Source: Zhongshania sp. (GTDB taxonomy: Bacteria; Pseudomonadota; Gammaproteobacteria; Pseudomonadales; Spongiibacteraceae). Taken from it: 64,000 bases of DNA. A program made the position numbers and the translations under genes. The stretch spans positions 1 to 64,000 of the forward strand of contig JAGPVP010000118.1 of NCBI GenBank assembly GCA_018066965.1, given 5' to 3'. Under the pieces are notes generated by a model. That model searched no databases. It saw nothing but the letters and a program-made list of their open reading frames with translations, and had not been told where the DNA came from. Below are positions 36,455 to 45,896 of this stretch, piece after piece. How positions within the stretch are numbered: position 1 is the stretch's first letter; every line of letters begins with the position of its first letter.

Positions 36455-37471
36455 ATGAAGCCAAAGTATCATTCAGCAAAAACCATACTTTCTCCTCTGA
36501 CACGTTTGCGAGAAGAGGGCATTTCCGTTGGCCAGGCCTTGACTGGAACAGGCCTTTCACTGTCGATATTAAGTAAGCCAGAGCAGCACGTTAACCTCAG
36601 CCAAGAGCTTATGTTTTTGCGTAATTTGCGCAAGGCGACAGGCAATCCGGCAATTGGTCTGAAGGTTGGCTCGTGCTATCCACTTAGTCTGTTTGGTATC
36701 TATGGCTATGCCTTGATGAGCGCGGCAACAGTGCGGGATGCCCTCAAACTAGCTTACGAGTTTGTCGAGCTGAGTTTTGCATTTTATGAACACAAAATGT
36801 CATTTCGCGGTGATCATATTGTGATGAGTATGAGCGCTGACGATTACAATGACGATGATGTCGCGATGCTGAATGAGCGCGAAATGATTGCCACGCTGAT
36901 GATTTTGCGCGGTCTAATGGGAGAGGAATTTCGCTTGCATTCGGCAACGCTACGCAATGCGCCGCAGGCGTCTGCTGCCGAGTACGATAAATATTTTAAT
37001 TGCCCCGTCACGTTTAACGCCGATGAAAATGCCTTAGTTTTTTCCGCTGATTTACTGCAGATTCCAATTCTGCAAAGCGATAGTGATACAGCGAGCTTGT
37101 GCATTGAGCGCTGTGAACGGTTAAAGGCAAGGTTGACAGAAGAGTATGATATTGAAGATGAGGTGCGGGAGTTAATACTGCTGCGACCGGGCTATTTTCC
37201 GACTATTGAAGAGTTAGCTGCCAAGCTAAATATGTCTGGCCGGACCTTGCGACGCAAGCTCACAGCGCAGGGAATTGGCTATCAAAAGATAATTGATGAT
37301 TTACGTTTTCAACTGTCCCGGGAGTATTTGTCTACTACTAACATTAGTGTTGAGCAGATGTCGCTACTGTTGGGCTATAGTGATCCCGCGCATTTTTCTC
37401 ACGCCTTTCGCCGCTGGGCTGGGGTGGCGCCATCAGCGTTCCGCTCGTCATTTGTCTCGGCCTCGCGATGA
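36455..37471 (+). CDS. AraC-family regulator 1 (OruR/ArgR-like with Arabinose_bd domain)
   Basis: The 338-residue protein has the N-terminal domain seen in Pseudomonas-type AraC regulators (LSQELMFLRNLRKATGNPAIGLKVGSCYPLSLFGIYGYALMSA) and a C-terminal AraC HTH at about 240–335: LAAKLNMSGRTLRRKL... and MSLLLGYSDPAHFSHAFRRWAGVAPSAFR. It is divergent from the saccharopine dehydrogenase-like gene. Its last 73 bp overlap the end of the second AraC gene on the other strand. Confidence 0.87.
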   Translation: MKPKYHSAKTILSPLTRLREEGISVGQALTGTGLSLSILSKPEQHVNLSQELMFLRNLRKATGNPAIGLKVGSCYPLSLFGIYGYALMSAATVRDALKLAYEFVELSFAFYEHKMSFRGDHIVMSMSADDYNDDDVAMLNEREMIATLMILRGLMGEEFRLHSATLRNAPQASAAEYDKYFNCPVTFNADENALVFSADLLQIPILQSDSDTASLCIERCERLKARLTEEYDIEDEVRELILLRPGYFPTIEELAAKLNMSGRTLRRKLTAQGIGYQKIIDDLRFQLSREYLSTTNISVEQMSLLLGYSDPAHFSHAFRRWAGVAPSAFRSSFVSASR

Positions 37472-38484
37472 CGGAGATCGCTGGGGTTTACGCCCGTCCA
37501 GCGCTTGTAGGCGTGACAAAAGCTGGATGAGTCTGAATAGCCAAGTCTTACTGCAATTTCCTCTATTGTAAATGTTGTGCTTTGCAGGTATTCGATCGCG
37601 AGATTTCTGCGCACATCTTCAAGGATATCTTTATAGCTCGTGCCTTCTGCGCTGAGTTTCCTCTGTACCGTACGCGCAGTCATATTTATGCGATCTGCAA
37701 TCGTCTCCAGGGTAAAAATTTCCCGCGGTGAAGACAGGATGTGGTTGCGTACAACATCTGAGAATGTGCTGTTTCGCGCCAGCTGTAAGCAAATTTTGGC
37801 GCATTGATTGCTATAGATTCTCGCGGTTTCGGGCTCAGACTGCGCGAGTGGGTGATACAGTAGTTTACTGTCGAATGCGTAGTAATTTTCAGACGAATTA
37901 AAATGAATGGGGCATTTAAAATAGTCACTGTAGACGTGGGCATAAGTGGGCTTTGCTTGCTTTAAATGTACCTCAAAAACTGGGAGGTCTTGGCCCAGTG
38001 CTTCTTTAAAAATAGTGTGGGATGCAACCAGACCGCGATCGACCATATATTGGTAACTGCCACCTAGATCTCGCAATTTCTCTAGACTAACGTAGGCTTT
38101 ATCTCCTCTAACTGTTGTATTCCACTGCATGTAGGTCCACGTCATTAGTATATTTTTATACAGCACCGCCATGCCAGATAGCAGGTTCTCGCTAGTCATT
38201 ACCGCAAGGCCTAGTAGGCCGTAGGCAGACAAATGGTAGCGCCCACCTACCATTAAACCGAGTTCGGGGATGTTGATGCTTTCGATGACGGCGGTCGTAA
38301 AGTTTAGCTCTTGATGGGGTGTCAATTCGTATGTTGGATCTTCAAGTGCCTGAGGTGGAATACCCGACGCGTCAAGCATGGGGGCAGGATCTAACTTGTA
38401 TTCCTTTAGTAAGGAGATCAAGGGGTTAAGCCCGTAGCTCAGATGTCGGGAGGGCGGGGTGCTTAATGACGACCTTAGCTCCAT
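37399..38484 (-). CDS. AraC-family regulator 2
   Basis: The 361-residue protein has the same build as regulator 1: N-terminal ligand domain (LTPHQELNFTTAVIESINIPELGLMVGGRYHLSAYGLLGLAVM) and C-terminal HTH (IADRINMTARTVQRKLSAEG, IAVRLGYSDSSSFCHAYKRWTGVNPSDLR). A tail of about 24 residues after the HTH (EAETNDERNADGATPAQRRKA) is encoded antisense to the HTH end of regulator 1. It is divergent from the acyl-CoA dehydrogenase gene at 38633, so it is the likely activator of the catabolic operon. Confidence 0.87.
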   Translation of the reverse strand: MELRSSLSTPPSRHLSYGLNPLISLLKEYKLDPAPMLDASGIPPQALEDPTYELTPHQELNFTTAVIESINIPELGLMVGGRYHLSAYGLLGLAVMTSENLLSGMAVLYKNILMTWTYMQWNTTVRGDKAYVSLEKLRDLGGSYQYMVDRGLVASHTIFKEALGQDLPVFEVHLKQAKPTYAHVYSDYFKCPIHFNSSENYYAFDSKLLYHPLAQSEPETARIYSNQCAKICLQLARNSTFSDVVRNHILSSPREIFTLETIADRINMTARTVQRKLSAEGTSYKDILEDVRRNLAIEYLQSTTFTIEEIAVRLGYSDSSSFCHAYKRWTGVNPSDLRHREAETNDERNADGATPAQRRKA

Positions 38485-38632
38485 GACTGGAATCTCTTAT
38501 TTTGATTATGAAGGCTGTCGTAAATTAACAACCATAATGTCCTCTGTAAACATCTAACTTCTCATTTTGCGCGGATAGTATGGTCACCTAATTATCGATT
38601 TCTCGAAAAACCATAAGAATAGAGGTGAAAAA

Positions 38633-39964
38633 ATGACTAGTCAGTCTGCCCAAGAGCTAACACATCCAGAAAGTAGTGATCACAGAAATTTAGCTGCTCC
38701 CATTTATACTTGGGAAAGCACGCCAAAAGGCGCCTTGACTATGTCAGGTGCCGAGGCTGAGCTGCCTGAGCACATTGCTGAATTTCAGAAAACGCTGCGA
38801 AATTTTGCGCTGAATGTGATGCGTCCGATAGGCATAAAGCTAGATCGTATGACGCCGGAGCAAGTTATTGCGAAAGAGTCATTGTTTTGGGAATTTCGCA
38901 AAAAATATTTGGAGCTTGGTGTTACGGTTGAAGCACTAGGTGAAATGGAGCCGCAGGAAGCGGCCTTGCTGTTCTCTATTTTATTTGAAGAATTGGGCTA
39001 TGGCGATGCAGGCCTGGCGATATCGGTCGGTGCGGGAATATTGCCTCAATGGTTGTGCGCGAAGTTTGGCCGCCAAGATTTACTTGATGAGTTTCCTGAT
39101 GCGGTATTGGGTTGCTGGGGTATTACCGAGCCAGATCATGGCACGGATATGCTCGACCCGAGTCGTCAAATTGTTTATCCCGGTAGCTCCTACGGTCGCC
39201 CCAACTTAGTGGCCGATTTAACTGGTGACGACATTGTATTAAATGGTCAAAAGTCTGCGTGGGTTTCTAACGGGATTATTGCCGATGTGTGTATTTTGTA
39301 TTGCGCGGCAGATTCGGGAAATGGGCCGTCAGCCACTGAAGGCTGCGCGCTGGTTTTTCCAATGGATTTACCCGGTATTAGCCGTGGCAAGCCATTAGAT
39401 AAAATGGGGCAGCGGGCATTAAATCAGGGCGAAATATTTTTTGATAATGTGCGTATTCCACGCAAGTATTTGCTGGCCGGGCCAGAGGACTATCAGCGTG
39501 CCGTGTACTGTATTCACGCTGAAGCCAACGCCTTGATGGGGGCAACATTCACTGGTCTCGCGCAAGCGGCGGCTGATTTAGCGCTCGACTACGCCCACGA
39601 AAGAAAGGCGGGTGGCGTTCCGATTATTCAGCATCAATCTGTGCGCAGTCGTTTGTTTCATATGTTTAGAAAAGTAGAAATTTCACGTTCGGTTACCCGC
39701 CGTGGTTTGAATTTTAATAACGACCCTAAATTGGGCACGCCGTCGCTTTGCGCCGCGATGTTCTCTAAGACAACCGGCACTCAACACGCCTTTGAGGTCA
39801 CTAGTGATGCCTTGCAAATCTTTGGTGGCAACGGCCTGAGCAAAGAGTATCCGCTAGAGAAAATGCTGCGCGACGCGCGTGCGTCTCTTATTGAAGATGG
39901 CTGTAATGAAGTCTTGGCCATCAAGGGCGGCAGCTACCTTATCGATAGTGAAAAACTTTCATAA
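38633..39964 (+). CDS. Acyl-CoA dehydrogenase
   Basis: The 443-residue flavoprotein fits the acyl-CoA dehydrogenase family: an N-terminal helical domain (FEELGYGDAGLAISVGAG), the FAD/substrate strand domain (WGITEPDHGTDMLDPSR; NGQKSAWVSNGIIADVCI), and a C-terminal helical domain ending in QIFGGNGLSKEYPLEKMLRDARASLIEDGCNEV. The N-terminal 30 residues are extra. It introduces an alpha,beta double bond into an acyl-CoA thioester. It heads a run of plus-strand genes with thiolase and ligase, so they probably share a pathway. Confidence 0.88.
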   Translation: MTSQSAQELTHPESSDHRNLAAPIYTWESTPKGALTMSGAEAELPEHIAEFQKTLRNFALNVMRPIGIKLDRMTPEQVIAKESLFWEFRKKYLELGVTVEALGEMEPQEAALLFSILFEELGYGDAGLAISVGAGILPQWLCAKFGRQDLLDEFPDAVLGCWGITEPDHGTDMLDPSRQIVYPGSSYGRPNLVADLTGDDIVLNGQKSAWVSNGIIADVCILYCAADSGNGPSATEGCALVFPMDLPGISRGKPLDKMGQRALNQGEIFFDNVRIPRKYLLAGPEDYQRAVYCIHAEANALMGATFTGLAQAAADLALDYAHERKAGGVPIIQHQSVRSRLFHMFRKVEISRSVTRRGLNFNNDPKLGTPSLCAAMFSKTTGTQHAFEVTSDALQIFGGNGLSKEYPLEKMLRDARASLIEDGCNEVLAIKGGSYLIDSEKLS

Positions 39965-39976
39965 GGAAGTAATACA

Positions 39977-41212
39977 GTGAAACAGAATGCTTATGTTGCC
40001 GGCGTCGGAATGACGCCGTTTGGCAACGCTATGGATAAAACCCTTAATGATTTGGCCTGTGCATCTATCAAGGATGCCCTGCAGGACGCCGGTATCCCCA
40101 AAGAGGAGTTGAACGCGGCCTATATGGGTAACGCTGCAGGTGGCGTTATTACCGGCCAGGTTTGTGTGCCCGGGCAGGTCGCCCTGCGCAGTATGGGGAT
40201 TGGCAAAATACCGGTTATCAACATTGAAAATGCCTGTGCAACGTCTGCGACCGCTTTTCAGCAGGCTTGTACTATGGTGACTCTCGGGGTCTATGACGTG
40301 GTGTTGGTTTGCGGTTATGAAAAGCTTTATCACGAAGATAAAAACAAAACTTTTTCGGTTTTTACCGGCGCGATTGATGTCACCCAAACCGAGGCAATTA
40401 CGCAGCGATTGCGAGCTCGTAATGACGCCATAGGCCAAGCGCTGGATATGAGTGGCGCGGGCAGTAGCCGTTCTATTTTTATTGATATCTACGCGACCTG
40501 GGCGCGTGAGCATATGCATCAGTACGGCACGACCCGCGAGCAGTTGGCGGCGGTGTCGGCTAAAAACTCCGTGCACGGCAGCCTGAATCCAAAATCACAG
40601 TTTCAAAATGTTATCTCGATAGCGGATGTCCTCGCTGCTCGCGAAGTAGTTGCGCCACTCACCTTGCCGATGTGTGCACCGATTGGTGATGGTGCGGCAG
40701 CGGTGATTGTTGTGAGCGAAAGTTATGCCAGGAAAATAGGCAAGGGACGCTGCATTAGGGTAAATGCGTCTAGTCTGCACAGCGGTTGGGATGCCGGTGA
40801 AAATGAACTGCCAATGGTGTCGGGTGCAGTTGCACAGCTTTATGAACAGGCAGGTTTGGGCGCTGAAGATCTTAACTGCGTGGAGCTTCACGATGCATCG
40901 GCGATTTCAGAAATAAAATATTACGAATACCTGGGTTTGTGCGCGAATGGGGCGGGCGGCGAATTTGTCGCTAGCGGAGCGTCATCCCTGGGTGGGCGCG
41001 TGCCGGTTAATACTTCCGGCGGATTGATGCGCAAGGGGCATCCTATCGGTGCCACTGGCGCGGCGCAAATTGTAGAGCTGGTTATGCAGCTTCGCGGCGA
41101 GGCCGGTGCGCGTCAGGTTGGTGGTGCCAGGGTTGCGCTTGCCGAGAATGGCGGCGGTTATATCGGTGCAGATGCGGCTGCCTTGGTACTTAGCATCTTG
41201 TCAAAAGAATAA
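39977..41212 (+). CDS. Thiolase-superfamily acyltransferase (SCP2-type thiolase)
   Basis: The 411-residue protein has the thiolase catalytic Cys in NACATSATAFQQA (about 87–99), the His-containing CVELHDASAISEIKYY region and the GGLMRKGHPIGATGAAQ motif near 350. The final cysteine motif of classical thiolases is replaced by LAENGGGYIGADAAALV, common in the SCP2/lipid-transfer thiolase branch used in steroid and branched-chain degradation. It lies 12 bp after the acyl-CoA dehydrogenase, with AAGGAAG before the GTG/ATG region. Confidence 0.85.
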   Translation: MKQNAYVAGVGMTPFGNAMDKTLNDLACASIKDALQDAGIPKEELNAAYMGNAAGGVITGQVCVPGQVALRSMGIGKIPVINIENACATSATAFQQACTMVTLGVYDVVLVCGYEKLYHEDKNKTFSVFTGAIDVTQTEAITQRLRARNDAIGQALDMSGAGSSRSIFIDIYATWAREHMHQYGTTREQLAAVSAKNSVHGSLNPKSQFQNVISIADVLAAREVVAPLTLPMCAPIGDGAAAVIVVSESYARKIGKGRCIRVNASSLHSGWDAGENELPMVSGAVAQLYEQAGLGAEDLNCVELHDASAISEIKYYEYLGLCANGAGGEFVASGASSLGGRVPVNTSGGLMRKGHPIGATGAAQIVELVMQLRGEAGARQVGGARVALAENGGGYIGADAAALVLSILSKE

Positions 41213-41225
41213 TAAGGGAAGGGAT

Positions 41226-42830
41226 ATGAAAGATCTCAGAATATTTTCGAATTTAATTGAAGATAAAAAAAATTCTAATCCAAACCTTGATGTGCTGACT
41301 TTCGTCAATGTGCTTCCCTGCGGCGATCTTGAGCATGAAACGAGAACGTATCGGGAGTTGTGGGAGCAGGGGCAGCGCGTTTTTGCCGGTTTGAAGAATG
41401 AAAACATGGCGCCGGGTGAAAGTTTTGCCATTGTTATGCAGAACCATCCGGAATTTGTAGATTGTATGGTGGGGAGCTCGCTCGCCGCGACCGTATTTGT
41501 TCCCATTGATCCGCGTACCAGCGGCGAGCGTCTGGAATACATGTTGAGTTGGGCTGATTGCCAGGGCGTTGTTTGCGCTGATTACTGCCTGAACAATGTA
41601 TTGGCTGCCTGTAAAAAGTTACCGCAGATACGCTGGATCTGGGTTATGCACAGCGGCGAGTTAATGAAAATGCCTGGCAATGACCCGCGGTTGAAGAAAT
41701 GGAGTGATATAGCGCACGCGCCGATAAAAGAATCTGAGGGGCGTGTGCAGAGTGCAGATGAAACGATGCAAATGCTCTATACATCCGGTACCACCGGTGA
41801 CCCAAAGGCTATTCGTGCACCCTACACTCGGTATGACACGGTGGCGTCAATAGGGCCAATGATAGGGCTCCGGGAAAATGACAGGCCTTATACAGGTTTG
41901 TCTTTTACCCATGCCAACGCCCAGTTAATTAGTTTGGGAAATATTTTAAAAATGGGTTTGCGTGGCGTTATCAGCCGCAAATTCACCAAGTCTAGATTGT
42001 GGGATATTTGCCGAGCTTATAGTTGCACCACATTTAACTTGCTTGGCGGTATGACAACCGCAATTTACAGCGAACCAGTGCGCCCAAATGACGCCAATAA
42101 TCCGGTGCGATTTATATTAAGCGCGGGCATGCCTGGTGCAATCTGGGAGGACTTCAGTAAGCGCTTTGATGTGGACCTCTTTGAGTTTTACGGGGCTGCG
42201 GAGGGCGGCATGATGTTCAATCCGCCTGGGGTGGGACCTATCGGGAGCATTGGCAAGCCGCCGGCAAGTTTAACTGCCCGGATCATTGATGAGCAGGGCA
42301 ATCCATGCGCACCGGGCGAGCGTGGTGAAATTGTTTTTGAAGCGGTGTCGGGCGAGCCCTTGGCTGTTGAATATTACAAAAACCCGGAGGCATCAAGAAA
42401 GAAGACGTCCGACGGCGTGCTGTATATGGGTGATATTGGCCATCAAGATGAAGATGGTTGGTACTACTTCGACAGTCGTAAAGGGGATGAAATTCGCCGC
42501 AACGGCGAGTTCGTCGATATCGCAAAAATAGAAAAAACCATTGCCGAATTTGATGATGTTGAAGATGTTTTTGTCTACGGCATTCCCTCATTAAATGGTG
42601 CTCCTGGTGAGAAGGATGTGATTGCGGCAGTGGTGCCGGTAGAGGCTAGGTTGTTCGACCCGGACGTGCTGGTAAAACATTGTCGAGAGGTGTTGGGGCG
42701 TAACGATTTGCCGAGTTATATACAGGTCATGTCGGAGATTCCCAAAACCGCTTCTGAAAAACCACAGTCACGTTTTTGTTACGAGTTTTTTATGGAGCAA
42801 AAAAACCATGTCTATGACGTGGCTTCGTAA
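41226..42830 (+). CDS. Acyl-CoA synthetase (AMP-binding), CaiC-like
   Basis: The 534-residue enzyme has the adenylate-forming signature MLYTSGTTGDPKAIRAPY (about 177–194), a FEFYGAAEGG core motif and the MGDIGHQDEDGWYYFDSRKGDEIRRNGE hinge region. The final catalytic lysine region is KTASEKPQSRF, with K in the usual place. It activates a carboxylic acid to its CoA ester; the substrate is unknown. I chose ATG 41226 (AAGGGAAGGGAT upstream). It follows the thiolase by 13 bp. Confidence 0.85.
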   Translation: MKDLRIFSNLIEDKKNSNPNLDVLTFVNVLPCGDLEHETRTYRELWEQGQRVFAGLKNENMAPGESFAIVMQNHPEFVDCMVGSSLAATVFVPIDPRTSGERLEYMLSWADCQGVVCADYCLNNVLAACKKLPQIRWIWVMHSGELMKMPGNDPRLKKWSDIAHAPIKESEGRVQSADETMQMLYTSGTTGDPKAIRAPYTRYDTVASIGPMIGLRENDRPYTGLSFTHANAQLISLGNILKMGLRGVISRKFTKSRLWDICRAYSCTTFNLLGGMTTAIYSEPVRPNDANNPVRFILSAGMPGAIWEDFSKRFDVDLFEFYGAAEGGMMFNPPGVGPIGSIGKPPASLTARIIDEQGNPCAPGERGEIVFEAVSGEPLAVEYYKNPEASRKKTSDGVLYMGDIGHQDEDGWYYFDSRKGDEIRRNGEFVDIAKIEKTIAEFDDVEDVFVYGIPSLNGAPGEKDVIAAVVPVEARLFDPDVLVKHCREVLGRNDLPSYIQVMSEIPKTASEKPQSRFCYEFFMEQKNHVYDVAS

Positions 42831-43362
42831 TTACAAAAATAAAATAATAAATATTTTGTGTCGTAAATTAACAGTGAAAGGGTCGGTAATGAGCATTACC
42901 GAAAAGCAGGTTTAAAATTAGCATATGGTCATGATTTGATAAAAATATTTTGTACGTAGTTGAAATAAGAAGTGCATTGAATAAGTAACGAGGTCGTAAC
43001 GCTAAATTTACAAACTTCTACATCGCGAAAGCAGGAAGTTTGTAGATGGATGAGATTCGGTTTTACTGCACAAAGAGATCAAAACGAGATATAGATTTGC
43101 GGTTATTGAGCTGGGGACGCTTGTCGTTGCAGTTAAAAAGTAAAACCTCCCCATTTGGGCAGGTCTTTTCTAAATGATCGCGAAGTAGGATTGATCCAAC
43201 TGGTTTTCAGACAATAACAGCGCAAAGTACTAAGTATGTGTATTAGAAGTCTGTTGGATGATATGCGTGGCTAGGTGAGATGTAGCCGAACAGCGACACG
43301 ATAATTGTGTGTAAAGAGCGTTTCATAGTGTCTCTTTGCCATAAAAGAGGTAGAAAACCTTA
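42831..43362 (+). other. Gene-free stretch before the RND gene
   Basis: This 532-bp gap between the ligase and the RND-type transporter holds one hairpin (TACAAACTTC at 43009–43018 / GAAGTTTGTA at 43035–43044) and AT-rich tracts, but no gene I can support. It probably contains the promoter for the transporter–DUF1329–YCF48–DUF1302 unit. Part of the stretch may be decayed. Confidence 0.5.
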
Positions 43363-45822
43363 ATGAATACAATAAGAAATAGAATAGCGTTAGCGGTGCT
43401 GGAAAATAGAAAAACTGCGTGGTTTTTCTTTATCGCCGTGACAATATTTTTTGCTATGGGCTTAAAAAACGTTGAGCTTAAAACGATATTTTCTGATTTG
43501 CTGCCCAAGGATGACCCTTTTATTCAGGTCTTTAAAGATCACCCAAATTTTGGTAATCCCTTGACCTTTACGTTAATGGTTAAGACCAAAAGCGGCGATA
43601 TCTATAACGCAGAAACACTTGATAAAGTTTGGCAGCTTACCCGTGATATTGATTTGTCACCTGGCGTTGACCACGATCAAATTTTATCTATTGCATCAGC
43701 AAAAGCACGTTATGCGGAAGCAACTCCGTTCGGTATTGATGCACAACCTTTAATGGGTGACTCTGTTCCTGTTACGAGCGAGGAAATTGCAGCGTTCAAA
43801 GAGAATGTGCGTAAGTCACCTAATGCTCAGCAGTTCTTAATATCTGGCGATGAGACGGCAACGATCATCTCGGCGACGTTTATTGAACAACGCCTGGATT
43901 ATGGCGTTGCTTTTAAGTTTGTTAAAGATCTTGCCGATAATGCTCGTGATGCGAACCATGAGGTCTATATGGCGGGTCAGCCGGCGTTGACTGGCTGGGT
44001 GTACGAATACCAACATCAAATGATCGGGATTTTTGCGATCACCCTGGGTGCTCTAGTTATCGCCTTAATTCTGTACACCCAAAATATCGCCGGTGTTGTT
44101 ACGCCGGTGTTTGCCAGTATCGTCGCGGCAATTTGGGGGTTTGGTTTCGCCGGTTGGATGAAGCTGCCAATTGAGCCTTTGTTGATGATCGTGCCGCTAT
44201 TGCTTATTGCGCGGTCCTTCAGCCATTGCGTGCAGTTTACCGAGCGCTTTTATGAAGTATTTGCGCAGGTGGGTGACAAGGTGCGTGCAGCGGGTATTAC
44301 CACTGGGCTTATGTTGGCGCCGTCCATCTTAGGGATTATCACTGACGCGGCGGGTATTTTCCTTATATCGATTGCGCCGATCCCCGCGATGGAACGATTT
44401 TCGCTGTTTTGTGGCTTCTGGGCAATGATGCTTGCGCCAACAGGAGTCTTCCTTGCGCCGTTGCTACTGTCGGTATTACCTGCTCCGAAGAACCTCGATA
44501 AAATTATTTCTGATGAGTCGGGCGGTGTGCACGGCCGAGTGAAGTCAGTGCTCGCTTGGATTGCGACTTTCTCGCAAGGTAAGCGCGCACGATATACCAC
44601 GGTAGTGGTTGTATTGATTGCCGCTTTTTCTACCTACCACGCGATGCGTATTCAAATAGGTAACCCGGTCGAAGGCAGTAATTTGCTATGGGAAGACTCT
44701 GAATACAATGTGTCGGTCGCCGAGATTAATCAGCATTTTCCCGGTGTGAATACCCTTGAAGTCATATTAGAGGCAAAGGACCCCGATAATTCAAACCGCG
44801 TTGCCCGTCAGGCGGAAACGGTTTCGACGATGTTAGAGCTGCAAGCCATTATGGAAGCAGGCGAAGACGCGCCGCGCGCGACCTTGTCCTTCGGTGATTT
44901 CTTGATGGACGCTAACCGTCTGATTTCCGGCGGACACCCTAAGTGGTTGCCTTTGGATAATACCGATGCGGCGGTGAATGCGGCAACGTCTGCGGTGTTG
45001 ATGGGCACCAGCCCTAAAGCCTACTCCCACGTTGTCGACTTTGAGTTACAAAACTCCACGGTGTCATTTTGGTATCCCGATAATAAGCAGGCGACAGTCG
45101 ATCATGCGCTCGCTTCTGCTGAGGCTGCGATTGCGAAGGTGGGTATTGATCACCCTGACTTCACTGTGCGCTTGGGCAGCGGAACGATTGCGATTCAACA
45201 GGCGATAAATCACGTAGTTGAGCGTTATCACTGGTTAATTATGAGCTTGCTCAATCTGGTGATTCTATTGGTGTCGAGCTACGCCTACCGCTCGCTTGTG
45301 GCGGGTATCGTCTTGCTCATTCCAGTCAATCTTTCCAATATGATTCTGACGACGTGTATGTCGTTTATGGGTATCGGCTTAGATATTAATTCGTTAATGG
45401 TGGCGGCAATTGGTGTTGGCGTGGGTATCGACTACGGCATCTATCTGCTGAGCAGAATGTGTGAGGAGTATCAAGAGCGCGAAGATTATGGTCAGTCGAT
45501 CACGGCGGCATTAACAACTACCGGCAAGGCCATTATGTTCACTGCCAGCATTATGTTGATAGGGATTCTTCCTTGGTACTTCCTATCCGGGCTTAAATTT
45601 CTTGCCGATATGGGGCTGCTGCTCGTGCTGGTAATGCTGATCAATATGGTAATTGCGCTGGTTGTATTGCCGCTGTTGGTATGGCTGATAAAGCCGAAGT
45701 TTATTTCCAGCAAAGACATTATGGTGCTGGGCGAAGGGGTCGATATAGCTAAGTTAATGGCTGAAGATGCGCAGAAAAAACAAACTGATAATCACAATAA
45801 TTTAAAAGCCGAAACAGTGTAA
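43363..45822 (+). CDS. RND-superfamily (MMPL-type) transporter
   Basis: The 819-residue protein has 12 expected membrane segments in two repeats of one segment plus five, separated by two large periplasmic loops. Examples: FFFIAVTIFFAMGLKNVEL at the N-terminus, FAITLGALVIALILYTQNI, and in the second half VAAIGVGVGIDYGIYLLSRM with the MMPL GxGxDY signature, followed by TGKAIMFTASIML. It lacks the third-domain hydrophilic length of HAE1 pumps and fits hydrophobe/lipid-moving MMPL/HAE3-type proteins. With the next three genes it makes an envelope module. Confidence 0.85.
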   Translation: MNTIRNRIALAVLENRKTAWFFFIAVTIFFAMGLKNVELKTIFSDLLPKDDPFIQVFKDHPNFGNPLTFTLMVKTKSGDIYNAETLDKVWQLTRDIDLSPGVDHDQILSIASAKARYAEATPFGIDAQPLMGDSVPVTSEEIAAFKENVRKSPNAQQFLISGDETATIISATFIEQRLDYGVAFKFVKDLADNARDANHEVYMAGQPALTGWVYEYQHQMIGIFAITLGALVIALILYTQNIAGVVTPVFASIVAAIWGFGFAGWMKLPIEPLLMIVPLLLIARSFSHCVQFTERFYEVFAQVGDKVRAAGITTGLMLAPSILGIITDAAGIFLISIAPIPAMERFSLFCGFWAMMLAPTGVFLAPLLLSVLPAPKNLDKIISDESGGVHGRVKSVLAWIATFSQGKRARYTTVVVVLIAAFSTYHAMRIQIGNPVEGSNLLWEDSEYNVSVAEINQHFPGVNTLEVILEAKDPDNSNRVARQAETVSTMLELQAIMEAGEDAPRATLSFGDFLMDANRLISGGHPKWLPLDNTDAAVNAATSAVLMGTSPKAYSHVVDFELQNSTVSFWYPDNKQATVDHALASAEAAIAKVGIDHPDFTVRLGSGTIAIQQAINHVVERYHWLIMSLLNLVILLVSSYAYRSLVAGIVLLIPVNLSNMILTTCMSFMGIGLDINSLMVAAIGVGVGIDYGIYLLSRMCEEYQEREDYGQSITAALTTTGKAIMFTASIMLIGILPWYFLSGLKFLADMGLLLVLVMLINMVIALVVLPLLVWLIKPKFISSKDIMVLGEGVDIAKLMAEDAQKKQTDNHNNLKAETV

Positions 45823-45896
45823 AGACTCTGTTCTGAATGCTGTTTCAACACGACGTAAGAAGACAACAATAAAAGGGTTTATCCCGGAGGAATATT

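Noticed and set aside
43009-43044. Riboswitch or small RNA in the ligase–RND gap
   Set aside because: Only one simple 10-bp hairpin is visible and no promoter, terminator or conserved motif supports an RNA gene.
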